From NCBI RefSeq assembly GCF_009363275.1, contig NZ_CP045324.1:620001-684000 (forward strand): DNA of 64,000 bases. Reading direction: 5' to 3'. The notes under the pieces were generated by a model, which was not told where the DNA came from, ran no database searches, and saw only the letters and a program-made list of their open reading frames with translations. This DNA is from Marinobacter sp. THAF197a (GTDB lineage: Bacteria; Pseudomonadota; Gammaproteobacteria; Pseudomonadales; Oleiphilaceae). Each line of letters begins with the position of its first letter. Positions within the stretch are counted from its first letter, which is position 1. Shown piece by piece: positions 16,602-24,931 of the stretch. The position numbers were made by a program, and so were the translations under genes.

Positions 16602-16628
16602 AAAAAAGGGGCCGGATAACCGACCCCT
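16602..16628 (-). terminator. Rho-independent terminator of the TorF-family porin gene
   Basis: The minus strand forms GGGGTCGG / CCGGCCCC around TTAT, followed by six T, 40 bases after the stop at 16668. Confidence 0.8.
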
Positions 16629-16667
16629 CTCTGCACTACTGCCTGTGTTATCCGGGCAGATAACGTG

Positions 16668-17396
16668 TCAGAACGATTTGGTCCAGCCTACCCAAACCTG
16701 CGGTTTGTCAGCGCGTGGGCTGCCGAAGGGAGAGTCGCTTTTGCTGATGTCCGCGTAATCGACGTTAAGGCTGAACTCGCCCAATTCGCTCGCATCCTTT
16801 GCAAGGCTGGCTGAGTAGTGTACGTAACTGGCATCTTCAAAGCCGGCCTTACCATCAACATCGAAATCATAGTAGCCAACGGTGAAAGACGCTGCGAAAT
16901 CGTTCGCCAGTGGGAGCGAGGCAGAGCCGTAGTAGTAGATGTCGCCCTCATCGAAAACGTCTTCCTGGTTTTCGCTATGAGCAGTGTATGCTACACCGAC
17001 GGCGAAGTTACCCAGCCCGATCTCGCCATAAATTTCACCGAAATCGATGTTTTCCGGGGCATCGGTGTAGGCGTAGTAGATGTAGCCGACATCATACGCG
17101 ATGCCCTCCACGTCGCCCGCGAAGCCAAAGTAGAGATCCAGTTCGTGCGTGGCCTCGTCTCCAAAGTCTATCGTGGAAACCCATGTTCCGGCGTAAAGCC
17201 CGCTTGCGTCCTCGTAGTCAACGCCGCCCTGAATAGCGGAGGCACCTTCCGTCTGGGTGAGGCCCCGGAACATGTAGTTGCTCACGGCACCAATATTTGC
17301 AGACAATTCTGCGTGGGCGATACTTGGCACGGCCAGCGTCCCGAGCAGGGAAGCAGTGAGTACCGAAGCAGTCAGGTTGTATGCGTTGCGTTTCAT
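16668..17396 (-). CDS. TorF-family putative outer-membrane porin
   Basis: This 242-residue exported beta-barrel protein belongs to the TorF/TIGR02001 group. It has a signal peptide ending SIAHA, and the family N-terminus follows (ELSANIGAVSNYMFRGLTQT). Many Tyr/Asp-rich amphipathic strands lead to a terminal WVGWTKSF with C-terminal Phe. The role is presumed to be an outer-membrane channel. As I recall, members often sit beside glnK-amtB; that is not so here. However, a sigma-54-like promoter and NtrC-type half-sites lie just upstream, suggesting nitrogen control. The start has AGAGG 7 bases upstream. Confidence 0.85.
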   Translation of the reverse strand: MKRNAYNLTASVLTASLLGTLAVPSIAHAELSANIGAVSNYMFRGLTQTEGASAIQGGVDYEDASGLYAGTWVSTIDFGDEATHELDLYFGFAGDVEGIAYDVGYIYYAYTDAPENIDFGEIYGEIGLGNFAVGVAYTAHSENQEDVFDEGDIYYYGSASLPLANDFAASFTVGYYDFDVDGKAGFEDASYVHYSASLAKDASELGEFSLNVDYADISKSDSPFGSPRADKPQVWVGWTKSF

Positions 17397-17437
17397 CGGA
17401 TACCTCTTGGATCGATTGTTTAACTCACGGTTGACTA

Positions 17438-17453
17438 AGCACAGTCGATGCCA
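17438..17453 (-). promoter_or_regulatory. Predicted sigma-54 promoter of the TorF-family gene
   Basis: The minus strand reads TGGCATCGACTGTGCT, with exact GG-N10-GC spacing. The predicted transcript start is about 17427, giving a 31-base leader. Confidence 0.55.
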
Positions 17454-17568
17454 ATAAATGAAACTTATTATAAATCAAAGGCATCCGTGAATCCTCCGTT
17501 ATTGCGGTTGCTGAGTTGTCCCAATGTGCACTAAGTCTGGGCGTCAGTTTTTGCGGCTGCACCAGATT

Positions 17569-17585
17569 GCACCACGGAGTGGTGC
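17569..17585 (-). promoter_or_regulatory. GCACCAC/GTGGTGC palindrome, possible activator site
   Basis: Perfect 17-base palindrome GCACCACGGAGTGGTGC, about 150 bases upstream of the predicted sigma-54 start. It resembles an NtrC site, but the GCAC/GTGC half-sites are two bases further apart than in the standard dyad. Another TGCACCA half-site lies just beside it. Confidence 0.35.
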
Positions 17586-17590
17586 GTCAG

Positions 17591-18946
17591 CTATGGCAGG
17601 CTCAGAAGCGCTGTTGCCACGCTGAAGTAAATCAGCACGCCGCTGACGTCGGCAATGGTTGTTATCAGTGGCGTACTTGCCGTTGCCGGGTCGAACTTCA
17701 GCTTATCCAGCAGGAAAGGCAGCAGCATACCAATGAGGCTGCCCACCATCACCACAGCGATCATGGTAACCGCCACCACAAAGGCAATCTCCGGCCCGGC
17801 CCTCATAAAGCCAACCACCATTACGGCGGCAGCCATGGTGACACCCAGGGCACTGGCTACCAGGGTTTCTTTGCCCAGCAATTTGCCCCAGTCTGCGATT
17901 GTTACATCGCCGGTGGCCATACCCCGTACCATAAGCGTGGCTGACTGTGCCCCGGCATTACCGGCGCTGGCGACCAGAAGAGGCATAAAGAACAACAACG
18001 CAATGTGCTCGGAGATGATGTCTTCGAAGTAAGCGATGCCCGCGCCGGTGAAGATATTGGCAAATACAAGGATGACCAGCCATTGCACCCGTGAGCGGTA
18101 GAGCGAGAACGGTGTTGCATCCCTCAGGCCGGTTTCCAGTTTGCCCACCGTGGCCCCTTTGTGGATGTCTTCGGTGGCCTCTTCTTCCGCTACGTCCATG
18201 GCGTCATCGTAGGTGACAATGCCCACCAGCCGTTCGTCCTGATCCAGGATTGGCAGTGCCAGCAAGTCGTAGCGTGATATCAGTCGGGCCACTTCTTCCT
18301 GGGGAGTGTCGGTGCTGGCGGTCACCAGGCCCGTAGCAATCAGGTCATCCACCGGCGTGCCGGGCATCGCGGTAATCAGGTTCCGAAGGGAAACTGCACC
18401 CACCAGTTTGTGCTGGTTATCGATCACGTACGCCTGGTAGATGGTTTCTTTATCCGGCGCGGTGTTTCGGAGTAGGTTAATCGCCGCGCTGGCGGACATG
18501 CCGGTGCTGATCACCGCGTATTCCGAGCTCATCAGTGCGCCGGCGGTGCCTTCTTCAAAGCTTGCCAGGCGCCTAAGGTCTTCGCGCTCCTTGCTGGCGA
18601 GGGATTGGAACAGGGCGTGTTGACGGTTCTCATCCAGCAGGTTGAAGAAGTCGGCCCGTTCGTCCGAGGGCATGGCGGTTACTAGCTCAGCCAGGTCTTG
18701 GGTGGGCAAGAGCTCCGCGATCAACGTTTGGGTGTTGGGGCCGATATACCCGAATACCTTGGCGCTTTGTTCCGTTGTCAGGGCCCGGAGAAGGCGGACG
18801 CCTTCCTCGTTATCCGGATTTTCCTCAACAAACTCCGCGAGGTCGGCGGCATTGAAGGTGGCCGCCGCGGCCTGAATCTGCGCTTCGTCACCGGTGGCGA
18901 TCGCCTCAAAGAGGGGTTGATAGAATTCGGAGTCCAGGTATGACAT
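17591..18946 (-). CDS. mgtE: Magnesium transporter MgtE
   Basis: This inner-membrane Mg2+ channel is gated by cytoplasmic Mg2+. The 451-residue protein has the MgtE N-domain (helical repeats such as DLAELVTAMPSDERADFFNLL and the superhelix to about residue 135), two CBS domains (about 140-260, with VGAVSLRNL and VGIVTYDDAMDV) and five C-terminal membrane helices. The conserved pore-region segment is seen (NAGAQSATLMVRGMA). The ribosome site TAAGG is 7 bases from the ATG. The gene starts 8 bases after the K+ channel gene ends, so the two are probably co-transcribed. Confidence 0.95.
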   Translation of the reverse strand: MSYLDSEFYQPLFEAIATGDEAQIQAAAATFNAADLAEFVEENPDNEEGVRLLRALTTEQSAKVFGYIGPNTQTLIAELLPTQDLAELVTAMPSDERADFFNLLDENRQHALFQSLASKEREDLRRLASFEEGTAGALMSSEYAVISTGMSASAAINLLRNTAPDKETIYQAYVIDNQHKLVGAVSLRNLITAMPGTPVDDLIATGLVTASTDTPQEEVARLISRYDLLALPILDQDERLVGIVTYDDAMDVAEEEATEDIHKGATVGKLETGLRDATPFSLYRSRVQWLVILVFANIFTGAGIAYFEDIISEHIALLFFMPLLVASAGNAGAQSATLMVRGMATGDVTIADWGKLLGKETLVASALGVTMAAAVMVVGFMRAGPEIAFVVAVTMIAVVMVGSLIGMLLPFLLDKLKFDPATASTPLITTIADVSGVLIYFSVATALLSLP

Positions 18947-18954
18947 GCGTTACC

Positions 18955-20124
18955 TTACTCTTTTGGTGTCATGGTTTCGGCTGTCTGCTCGTTGTGATTG
19001 TGCAGGTCTCGCCACTGCTTGAGGAATTCCCTGTACCGGTCCAGGGCCTCCTCAACCACAGATACAGATGGGGTGTCGGTTGATCGGACCAGCACAATCA
19101 GTCCCTTGCCCTCGACCTCTTCATTGGTGGGAGGGTGGCAAATCACTTCATTGTCGTGATCGATATACGCCAGGGCGGTGCCTATGCCGTGGCGCACGAG
19201 TGCGCTGACAATGTCTGCCCAGACCAGGTCGTCCAACTCCAGATCATAGCGGTGAGGATGGTCGCGCTCGTAGTTGAACATGTCTTCCAGCACCTTCTCT
19301 GAGCCGGGTGCCACCACGGCGCGAACCATGATCTCCGGGTAGGTGCGCACCGGGCGGATGGTGGTGCGTACCCCAAGTGTTTTGAAACGGTCGCGATTGT
19401 GATCGCTCACGCATTCCACCGTTGTTCGGCCCCCCAGGTTGGATTCTACCAACCTGTGGGCGATATCGAAGGTCAGACTGTCTGAGAACGGATCGGATTC
19501 GTCTGCGGCGAGCACAATGATGTGTTTGGCACTGCCGGCATGCACCGCTTTCAGGGCTTCTGGATCGTTGCCCGCGCCATGAAAATGGACCATCCCGCAG
19601 TCGGACAGTTCTGCAGGTAATCCGCCCGGGAACTGACGGGTCAGTAGCATGATGGGTACCGTGTGGTATTCGGGTACCGAGCGGATCTGGGAGGCAAAGC
19701 GCATAAAGTACTGCTCGCCGCCACTTCGTGGGGTGTTAATGATTACGATGTGATCTTTCATGTTGTAAATCCAGCGTCCGGTCAGGATTCGTTCACGGCG
19801 GTAGAACCGGTATTCAATATAGTCGCTGACGATCAGTGTCAGCAGCGTGATGGCGCTGATAAACATCAGCAGGATGGTGCTCAGGCGGCCAACGGTGGTT
19901 TCTGGAGCGAAATCTCCGTAGCCCACGGTGACCAGTGTGGTCATGGTCATCCACACCGCCTCAAACAGCGTCAGAGGCTCTGCCGCCCAGATAATCAGTA
20001 TCTGGGTGATGAGCAAGCAGCCCAATATGACAAAGAGCCGCCGCATTCGGCTGCGGATCAGGCCGCCCATGGGCAGGTGAGACTGCGTATGTTCGGGATT
20101 CAGCGGGCGGCGATTGCGCATCAT
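18955..20124 (-). CDS. Two-TM potassium channel with RCK/TrkA-N domain
   Basis: This 389-residue inner-membrane ion channel is of the Kch/MthK type. Two membrane helices (about 28-48 and 84-105) flank the pore loop with the K+ selectivity filter TVGYGD. The cytoplasmic part is a Rossmann-like RCK domain (KDHIVIINTPRSGGEQYF, then HFHGAGNDPEALKAVHAG and HIIVLAADESDPFSDS), with a further C-terminal domain. It begins with two Met codons; I used the first. It is followed at 8 bases by mgtE, so a K+/Mg2+ ion operon is likely. It is divergent from glnE with an 80-base gap. Confidence 0.88.
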   Translation of the reverse strand: MMRNRRPLNPEHTQSHLPMGGLIRSRMRRLFVILGCLLITQILIIWAAEPLTLFEAVWMTMTTLVTVGYGDFAPETTVGRLSTILLMFISAITLLTLIVSDYIEYRFYRRERILTGRWIYNMKDHIVIINTPRSGGEQYFMRFASQIRSVPEYHTVPIMLLTRQFPGGLPAELSDCGMVHFHGAGNDPEALKAVHAGSAKHIIVLAADESDPFSDSLTFDIAHRLVESNLGGRTTVECVSDHNRDRFKTLGVRTTIRPVRTYPEIMVRAVVAPGSEKVLEDMFNYERDHPHRYDLELDDLVWADIVSALVRHGIGTALAYIDHDNEVICHPPTNEEVEGKGLIVLVRSTDTPSVSVVEEALDRYREFLKQWRDLHNHNEQTAETMTPKE

Positions 20125-20204
20125 AGAGTTGGCGTGCCTGTTCAGTCCTTGGCGAGTTCGTTATACAGTACCGGAAATATATCAGAGAGACAGGGGTTTG
20201 CGTT

Positions 20205-23111
20205 ATGTCTGAGCCTTGGGGTTCATTGCCAGCGGAACTGGCCAACGATGTGTCAGGTTGTTGGGCTTCGATATTCCCGGACGGGATTCCAGGCTGGTTG
20301 ACCGATGACGCAGACCTGACGGAGGCCGATATTGCCGAAGCCTTTGCCCGAAGCCTGTTCTTGCGGCAAACCATAGAGCGACATTCTGAGCAGATTCGCT
20401 CGGCGGTACAGGCACGGCCACTGCAAGAACCCACCACCGAATCCTGGCTGGCGGAGCGCTGGGCATCTTTCCTGGGCTCGGTGGATTCAGAACCAGCGCT
20501 GCACTCAGCTCTCAGGCAATTCCGGCGGGAGATCCAGTTCCGGATTATCTGGCGGGATCTGCTTAAGTGGGCCGACCTTCAGGAAACCATCGCCGCCACC
20601 AGTGCGTTCGCCGATACCTGTATTGATGGCGCGCTGGATTGGCTATACGAACAGGCTTGTGAAGAGTCCGGCACGCCCTGGGGCAAAGACCCGGTAACCG
20701 GCGAGGAAGCTCCCCAGAAAATGGTGGTGCTGGGTATGGGCAAACTCGGCGGCCGTGAACTGAACGTCTCTTCTGATATTGATCTTATCTTCGCCTTCCC
20801 GGGCAAGGGTGAAACGCGCGGTGGTCGGCGAGCCCTGGATAACCAGCAGTTTTTTATTCGTCTGGGGCAAAAACTGATCCAGGCGCTGGACCAGATCACC
20901 GCCGACGGGTTTGTGTTCCGTGTGGATATGCGCCTGCGCCCCTACGGCCAGAGCGGCGCCCTGGCCCTGAGTTTCGCAGCGCTGGAAACCTACTATCAGG
21001 ACCAGGGCCGTGACTGGGAACGCTACGCGATGGTGAAAGCCCGGGTAGTGGCGGGCGACCAGCGGGCAGGGGAGGTGCTGATGAGTAGCCTTCGGCCCTT
21101 CGTTTACCGGAAGTATATTGATTTCAGTGCCTTTGAGTCGCTGCGCAATATGAAGGCAATGATCAGCCGGGAAGTGCGCCGCAAGGGGCTGGAAAACAAC
21201 ATCAAGCTGGGCAGTGGCGGCATCCGTGAAATCGAGTTTGTGGTGCAGGCGTTTCAGCTGATTCGGGGCGGCCGGGACCGGGAGCTGCAGCAGCGGGAAC
21301 TGCAGGTGATCCTTAAAGAGCTGGAGGAGCTGGAACTACTGCCCTCCACCGTGGTTCGGGAGCTTCGGGATGCCTATGTGTTCCTGAGAAACCTGGAACA
21401 TGCTCTTCAGGGCATGGAAGACAAGCAGACTCAGGAGCTGCCCGACGATGCACTCTCACTGGCTCGGATATCACGAATCATGGGTTACGGGGATTGGTCC
21501 GCCTGCCAGAAGGCCCTGACAGAGCATCGTGAGCGTGTGGCCACACATTTTTCCAATATCATTGCCTCGGAGGAAGAGGAGCAGGAGGGCGAAGCCGGCA
21601 TTGAGGATGGCTGGTTCGAGCTTTGGCTGGCGGAAATGGAAGCGCCTGCTGCCGTGGAGTGGCTCTCTGAGCAGGGGTTCGAGCGCCCTGAAGACAGCGT
21701 CCAGAAACTGACGGACTTACGGGACAGCCGCACCGTGCAAACGCTGCAGACCCAGGGTCGAAGACGACTGAATGAATTCATGCCACTGTTGCTAAGCGCC
21801 CTGACAGGTGTAGAGAATCCCTCAGAAACACTTGAGCGGGTGCTTCAGCTTGTTGAGGCCATTCTGCGCCGCACCGCGTACATGGTGCTATTGTTGGAGA
21901 ACCCAGGCGCCCTGACCCAGTTGGTACGCCTGTGCAGCGACAGCCCCTGGATCGCCAGCTTGCTGGCGGAAACCCCGTTGTTGCTGGACGAATTGCTGAA
22001 CGCCGAAAGCCTGTACACGCCCCCCGCCAAGGAAGAGTTACAGGACGACCTGCGCCAGCAAATGCTGCGGATTCCCTATGAAGACCTGGAAGAGCAGATG
22101 GAATCGCTGCGGTATTTCAAAAAGGCCCATGTGCTGCGGGTAGCGGCATCCGAGATCAAAGGCACCCTGCCGTTGATGAAGGTGAGTGATTACCTCACCT
22201 GGATAGCCGAGGTGGTGCTGGACCACGTGGTGGATGTGGCGTTCGCAAACCTGGTGAGCCGGCACGGCTATCCGCGCAGGGCTGATGGCTCCGCCTGTGA
22301 TACCGACTTCGCTATCATCGGCTATGGCAAGCTCGGCGGCATCGAATTGGGTTACACCTCAGATCTGGATCTGGTGTTTGTGCACCAGGCAGACCCGGAA
22401 CTGGCCACCGACGGCGACAAGCCCATCGACAATGCCGTGTTCTATACCCGCCTCGGCCAGCGCATCGTCCACATCCTCAGCACTCAGACCCCGTCCGGCC
22501 AGTTGTACGAAGTGGATATGCGTCTGCGCCCTTCGGGCAATTCCGGGTTGCTGGTCAGCACCTTGCAGGCCTTTGAAAAATACCAGCGGAATGATGCCTG
22601 GACCTGGGAACACCAGGCCCTGGCGCGGGCCCGTGGGGTGGCGGGTTGCCCGGATACCCTGAAAGCCTTTGAAACCATTCGCCACAACATTCTTTGCCAG
22701 CCACGAGACAAGCAGGCACTGCGCAAGGAAGTGGTGGATATGCGGGAAAAAATGCGCGCCAATCTTGGTACGCCCGAGGCCCGGCGGGCAGAGGTGTTCC
22801 ACATCAAGCATGACAACGGCGGTATTGTTGATATCGAGTTCCTGGTGCAATACCTGATGCTGGCCTGGAGTGCGGAGCACCCTGAGCTGACCCAGTGGAG
22901 TGACAACATCCGGCAGATGGAAGAGCTGGGTCGTGCCGGCGTCATGGCGGTGGAAGACACCGAAAAGCTCAGGGAGGTGTTCATAACCCTGAGGTCCACC
23001 ATCCACCGGCGGGCCCTGCAGAACCTGAACAGCCAGGTGGAGGGAGACGCCTTTCCCGAGGAGCGGGCTTACATACAATCCATGTGGCAAAAAGTGATGC
23101 TCGCCGATTAA
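20205..23111 (+). CDS. glnE: Bifunctional glutamine synthetase adenylyltransferase/deadenylase
   Basis: GlnE adds or removes AMP on the conserved Tyr of GlnA in response to PII and glutamine. The 968-residue protein has two nucleotidyltransferase domains, each with its signature: GMGKLGGRELNVSSDIDLIF near residue 180 (deadenylase half) and GYGKLGGIELGYTSDLDLVF near residue 706 (adenylylase half). Helical linker and GlnD-UR-like segments follow each of them (GGIREIEFVVQAFQL and GGIVDIEFLVQYLML). All parts are intact. Its substrate GlnA (8756-10159) carries the matching LYDLP site. ilvE follows after 77 bases, as in Pseudomonas. Confidence 0.97.
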   Translation: MSEPWGSLPAELANDVSGCWASIFPDGIPGWLTDDADLTEADIAEAFARSLFLRQTIERHSEQIRSAVQARPLQEPTTESWLAERWASFLGSVDSEPALHSALRQFRREIQFRIIWRDLLKWADLQETIAATSAFADTCIDGALDWLYEQACEESGTPWGKDPVTGEEAPQKMVVLGMGKLGGRELNVSSDIDLIFAFPGKGETRGGRRALDNQQFFIRLGQKLIQALDQITADGFVFRVDMRLRPYGQSGALALSFAALETYYQDQGRDWERYAMVKARVVAGDQRAGEVLMSSLRPFVYRKYIDFSAFESLRNMKAMISREVRRKGLENNIKLGSGGIREIEFVVQAFQLIRGGRDRELQQRELQVILKELEELELLPSTVVRELRDAYVFLRNLEHALQGMEDKQTQELPDDALSLARISRIMGYGDWSACQKALTEHRERVATHFSNIIASEEEEQEGEAGIEDGWFELWLAEMEAPAAVEWLSEQGFERPEDSVQKLTDLRDSRTVQTLQTQGRRRLNEFMPLLLSALTGVENPSETLERVLQLVEAILRRTAYMVLLLENPGALTQLVRLCSDSPWIASLLAETPLLLDELLNAESLYTPPAKEELQDDLRQQMLRIPYEDLEEQMESLRYFKKAHVLRVAASEIKGTLPLMKVSDYLTWIAEVVLDHVVDVAFANLVSRHGYPRRADGSACDTDFAIIGYGKLGGIELGYTSDLDLVFVHQADPELATDGDKPIDNAVFYTRLGQRIVHILSTQTPSGQLYEVDMRLRPSGNSGLLVSTLQAFEKYQRNDAWTWEHQALARARGVAGCPDTLKAFETIRHNILCQPRDKQALRKEVVDMREKMRANLGTPEARRAEVFHIKHDNGGIVDIEFLVQYLMLAWSAEHPELTQWSDNIRQMEELGRAGVMAVEDTEKLREVFITLRSTIHRRALQNLNSQVEGDAFPEERAYIQSMWQKVMLAD

Positions 23112-23117
23112 GCAACA

Positions 23118-23147
23118 TTCAATTCCGGCAGAGAATCCTGCTAGAAT
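23118..23147 (+). promoter_or_regulatory. Candidate sigma-70 promoter of ilvE
   Basis: TTCAAT (23118-23123), an 18-base spacer and TAGAAT (23142-23147), about 40 bases before the ilvE start. Predicted from sequence resemblance only. Confidence 0.4.
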
Positions 23148-23188
23148 GCCGGTTCCCCGAAAACCGCTTTTTTTAGGAGCAGAACAGA

Positions 23189-24112
23189 ATGTCGATGGCT
23201 GACCGCGATGGCGTTATCTGGCTGGACGGAGAAATGGTTCCCTGGCGTGATGCCAAGACCCACGTCCTCACCCACACCCTGCATTACGGCCTGGGCTGTT
23301 TTGAAGGCGTGCGTGCGTACAACACCGCGAACGGCCCGGCGATTTTCCGCCTGAAAGAGCACACCGACCGCCTGTTCCGCTCCGCTCACATCCTGAACAT
23401 GAAAATGCCGTTCAGCAAGGATGAGATCAACGAAGCCCAGCGTGCCGCGGTTCGTGAAAACGACCTGGACGAAGCCTACCTGCGCCCCATGGCGTTCCTG
23501 GGCTCCGAAGGCATGGGTCTGCGTGCCGACAACCTGAAAGTGCACGTAATGGTTGCCGCCTGGAGCTGGCCGTCTTACATGTCGCCAGAAGCCAAGGAGC
23601 TGGGCATCAAGGTGCGCACCTCCTCTTACACCCGCCACCACGTGAACATCACCATGTGCAAGGCGAAGGCCAACGGCAACTACATCAACTCCATGCTGGC
23701 CCTGAACGAAGCCATCTCCGGCGGCGCTGAAGAAGCCCTGCTGCTGGACAACGAAGGCTACGTGGCGGAAGGCTCCGGCGAGAACATCTTCATCGTTCGC
23801 AACGGTGAGCTGCACACCCCGGAACTGACCTCCTGTCTGGAAGGCATCACCCGCGCCACCATCATCGACTTCGCCAAAGACCTGGGCCTGCAGGTGAAAG
23901 AGCGTCGCATCACCCGTGACGAAGTCTACGTGGCCGAAGAAGCCTTCTTCACCGGCACCGCCGCCGAAGTACTGCCCATCCGCGAGCTGGATGGCCGCCA
24001 GATTGGTGAAGGCAAGCGCGGGCCGATCACCGAGAAGCTGCAGAGTATGTATTTTGATGCGGTTAAGGGGAAGTTGGCTGCGCATCAGGAATGGCTGACG
24101 GCAGTTCGCTAA
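23189..24112 (+). CDS. ilvE: Branched-chain amino acid aminotransferase
   Basis: This PLP enzyme performs the last step of valine, isoleucine and leucine synthesis, transferring the amino group from glutamate. The 307-residue class IV aminotransferase has the N-terminal IWLDGEMVPW, THTLHYGLGCFEGVR, the PLP-binding Lys in KAKANGNYINS (about residue 155), EGSGENIFIV and CLEGITR. The ribosome site TAGGAG is well placed. Codon use is strongly biased toward C-ending codons, suggesting high expression. It follows glnE and precedes the LPS locus; the same neighbourhood is recalled in Pseudomonas (waaF-ilvE-glnE). Confidence 0.96.
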   Translation: MSMADRDGVIWLDGEMVPWRDAKTHVLTHTLHYGLGCFEGVRAYNTANGPAIFRLKEHTDRLFRSAHILNMKMPFSKDEINEAQRAAVRENDLDEAYLRPMAFLGSEGMGLRADNLKVHVMVAAWSWPSYMSPEAKELGIKVRTSSYTRHHVNITMCKAKANGNYINSMLALNEAISGGAEEALLLDNEGYVAEGSGENIFIVRNGELHTPELTSCLEGITRATIIDFAKDLGLQVKERRITRDEVYVAEEAFFTGTAAEVLPIRELDGRQIGEGKRGPITEKLQSMYFDAVKGKLAAHQEWLTAVR

Positions 24113-24139
24113 CCCGGAAATCGTGTTCGATCAGTGTAG

Positions 24140-24174
24140 AAGCCGCCCCAAGTTTCCCGTGGGGCGGCTTTTTT
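24140..24174 (+). terminator. Rho-independent terminator of ilvE
   Basis: Perfect 11-base stem AAGCCGCCCCA / TGGGGCGGCTT with a 9-base loop followed by T residues. Confidence 0.93.
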
Positions 24175-24211
24175 ATTAGAGTTGTTGGTGAATGGCCTTG
24201 TGAGAGGTTGA

Positions 24212-24931
24212 GTGGTGGGCTCAGATACGGAAGTACACATAAAACGCGATGGCATCAACGCACTGGTGGTGCCTGAGTGGGCAGAACAGTTCGACCCTGG
24301 TTGGTTTGACCCTGATTATTGGGGAGAGCGCGCGGTGCCGGTTTCTTCGGGGGGGCGTGGGAGTGCCTGGTTTGTTGCGCGCAGCCCGGAACATTGGGTG
24401 CTTCGTCATTACCGTCGGGGAGGATTGATCGGAAAGCTGATACGTGATCTGTACCTTTACGCCGGCGAGGTGCGCGTGCGCGCGTTCGCTGAATTCCGAC
24501 TGTTAGTCCAGCTCCGTGTTTTGGGGCTTCCTGTGCCTAAGCCGGTGGCTGTTATGTACCAGCGCAGGGGGTTGTTTTACTCCTCGACCATTATCATCGA
24601 GCGCTTGCAAGGCGTTCGCCCATTAGGGGACGTTGCTCTGTCACTGGACGAAGCCCGTTGGCGCGAAATCGGCCAGGTGATTCGTCAATTCCATGATGCC
24701 GGTGTGTATCATGCGGATTTGAACTGTTTCAATATCCTGGTCGGAGAGACTGCAATTCACCTGATAGATTTCGATAAAGGTGAGTTGCGTTCCCTAACCC
24801 CTTATCAGGCTTTCTGGAAAGGCAATACGGTAGATCGGTTGAAGCGTTCCCTGAATAAGGCTTATGGCGAAGAGCTGGAGCGTGAATGGCAGTTTTTCCT
24901 TGAGGGGTACAACGCCTCCACTAACGTTTGA
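24212..24931 (+). CDS. kdkA: 3-deoxy-D-manno-octulosonic acid (Kdo) kinase
   Basis: This enzyme phosphorylates the Kdo residue of lipid A-linked Kdo in the LPS inner core, at the cytoplasmic face of the inner membrane. The 239-residue protein-kinase-like fold shows GGRGSAWFV (nucleotide loop), WVLRHYRRGGL, the catalytic loop YHADLNCFNIL and the metal-binding IDFDKGE. These are characteristic of KdkA/Lip kinases. The GTG start at 24212 follows GAGAGG. The 3' end overlaps that of the next gene, on the opposite strand, by 11 bases. It starts the LPS locus. Phosphorylated Kdo usually goes with a single-Kdo inner core. Confidence 0.9.
   Translation: MVGSDTEVHIKRDGINALVVPEWAEQFDPGWFDPDYWGERAVPVSSGGRGSAWFVARSPEHWVLRHYRRGGLIGKLIRDLYLYAGEVRVRAFAEFRLLVQLRVLGLPVPKPVAVMYQRRGLFYSSTIIIERLQGVRPLGDVALSLDEARWREIGQVIRQFHDAGVYHADLNCFNILVGETAIHLIDFDKGELRSLTPYQAFWKGNTVDRLKRSLNKAYGEELEREWQFFLEGYNASTNV

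Noticed and set aside
17561..17585. Calling the palindrome upstream of torF a canonical NtrC site
   Set aside because: The GCAC and GTGC half-sites are 13 rather than 11 bases apart, so I list it only as a possible activator site.
23141..24085. 314-residue minus-strand frame
   Set aside because: It is a shadow of ilvE, caused by strong C-ending codon bias.
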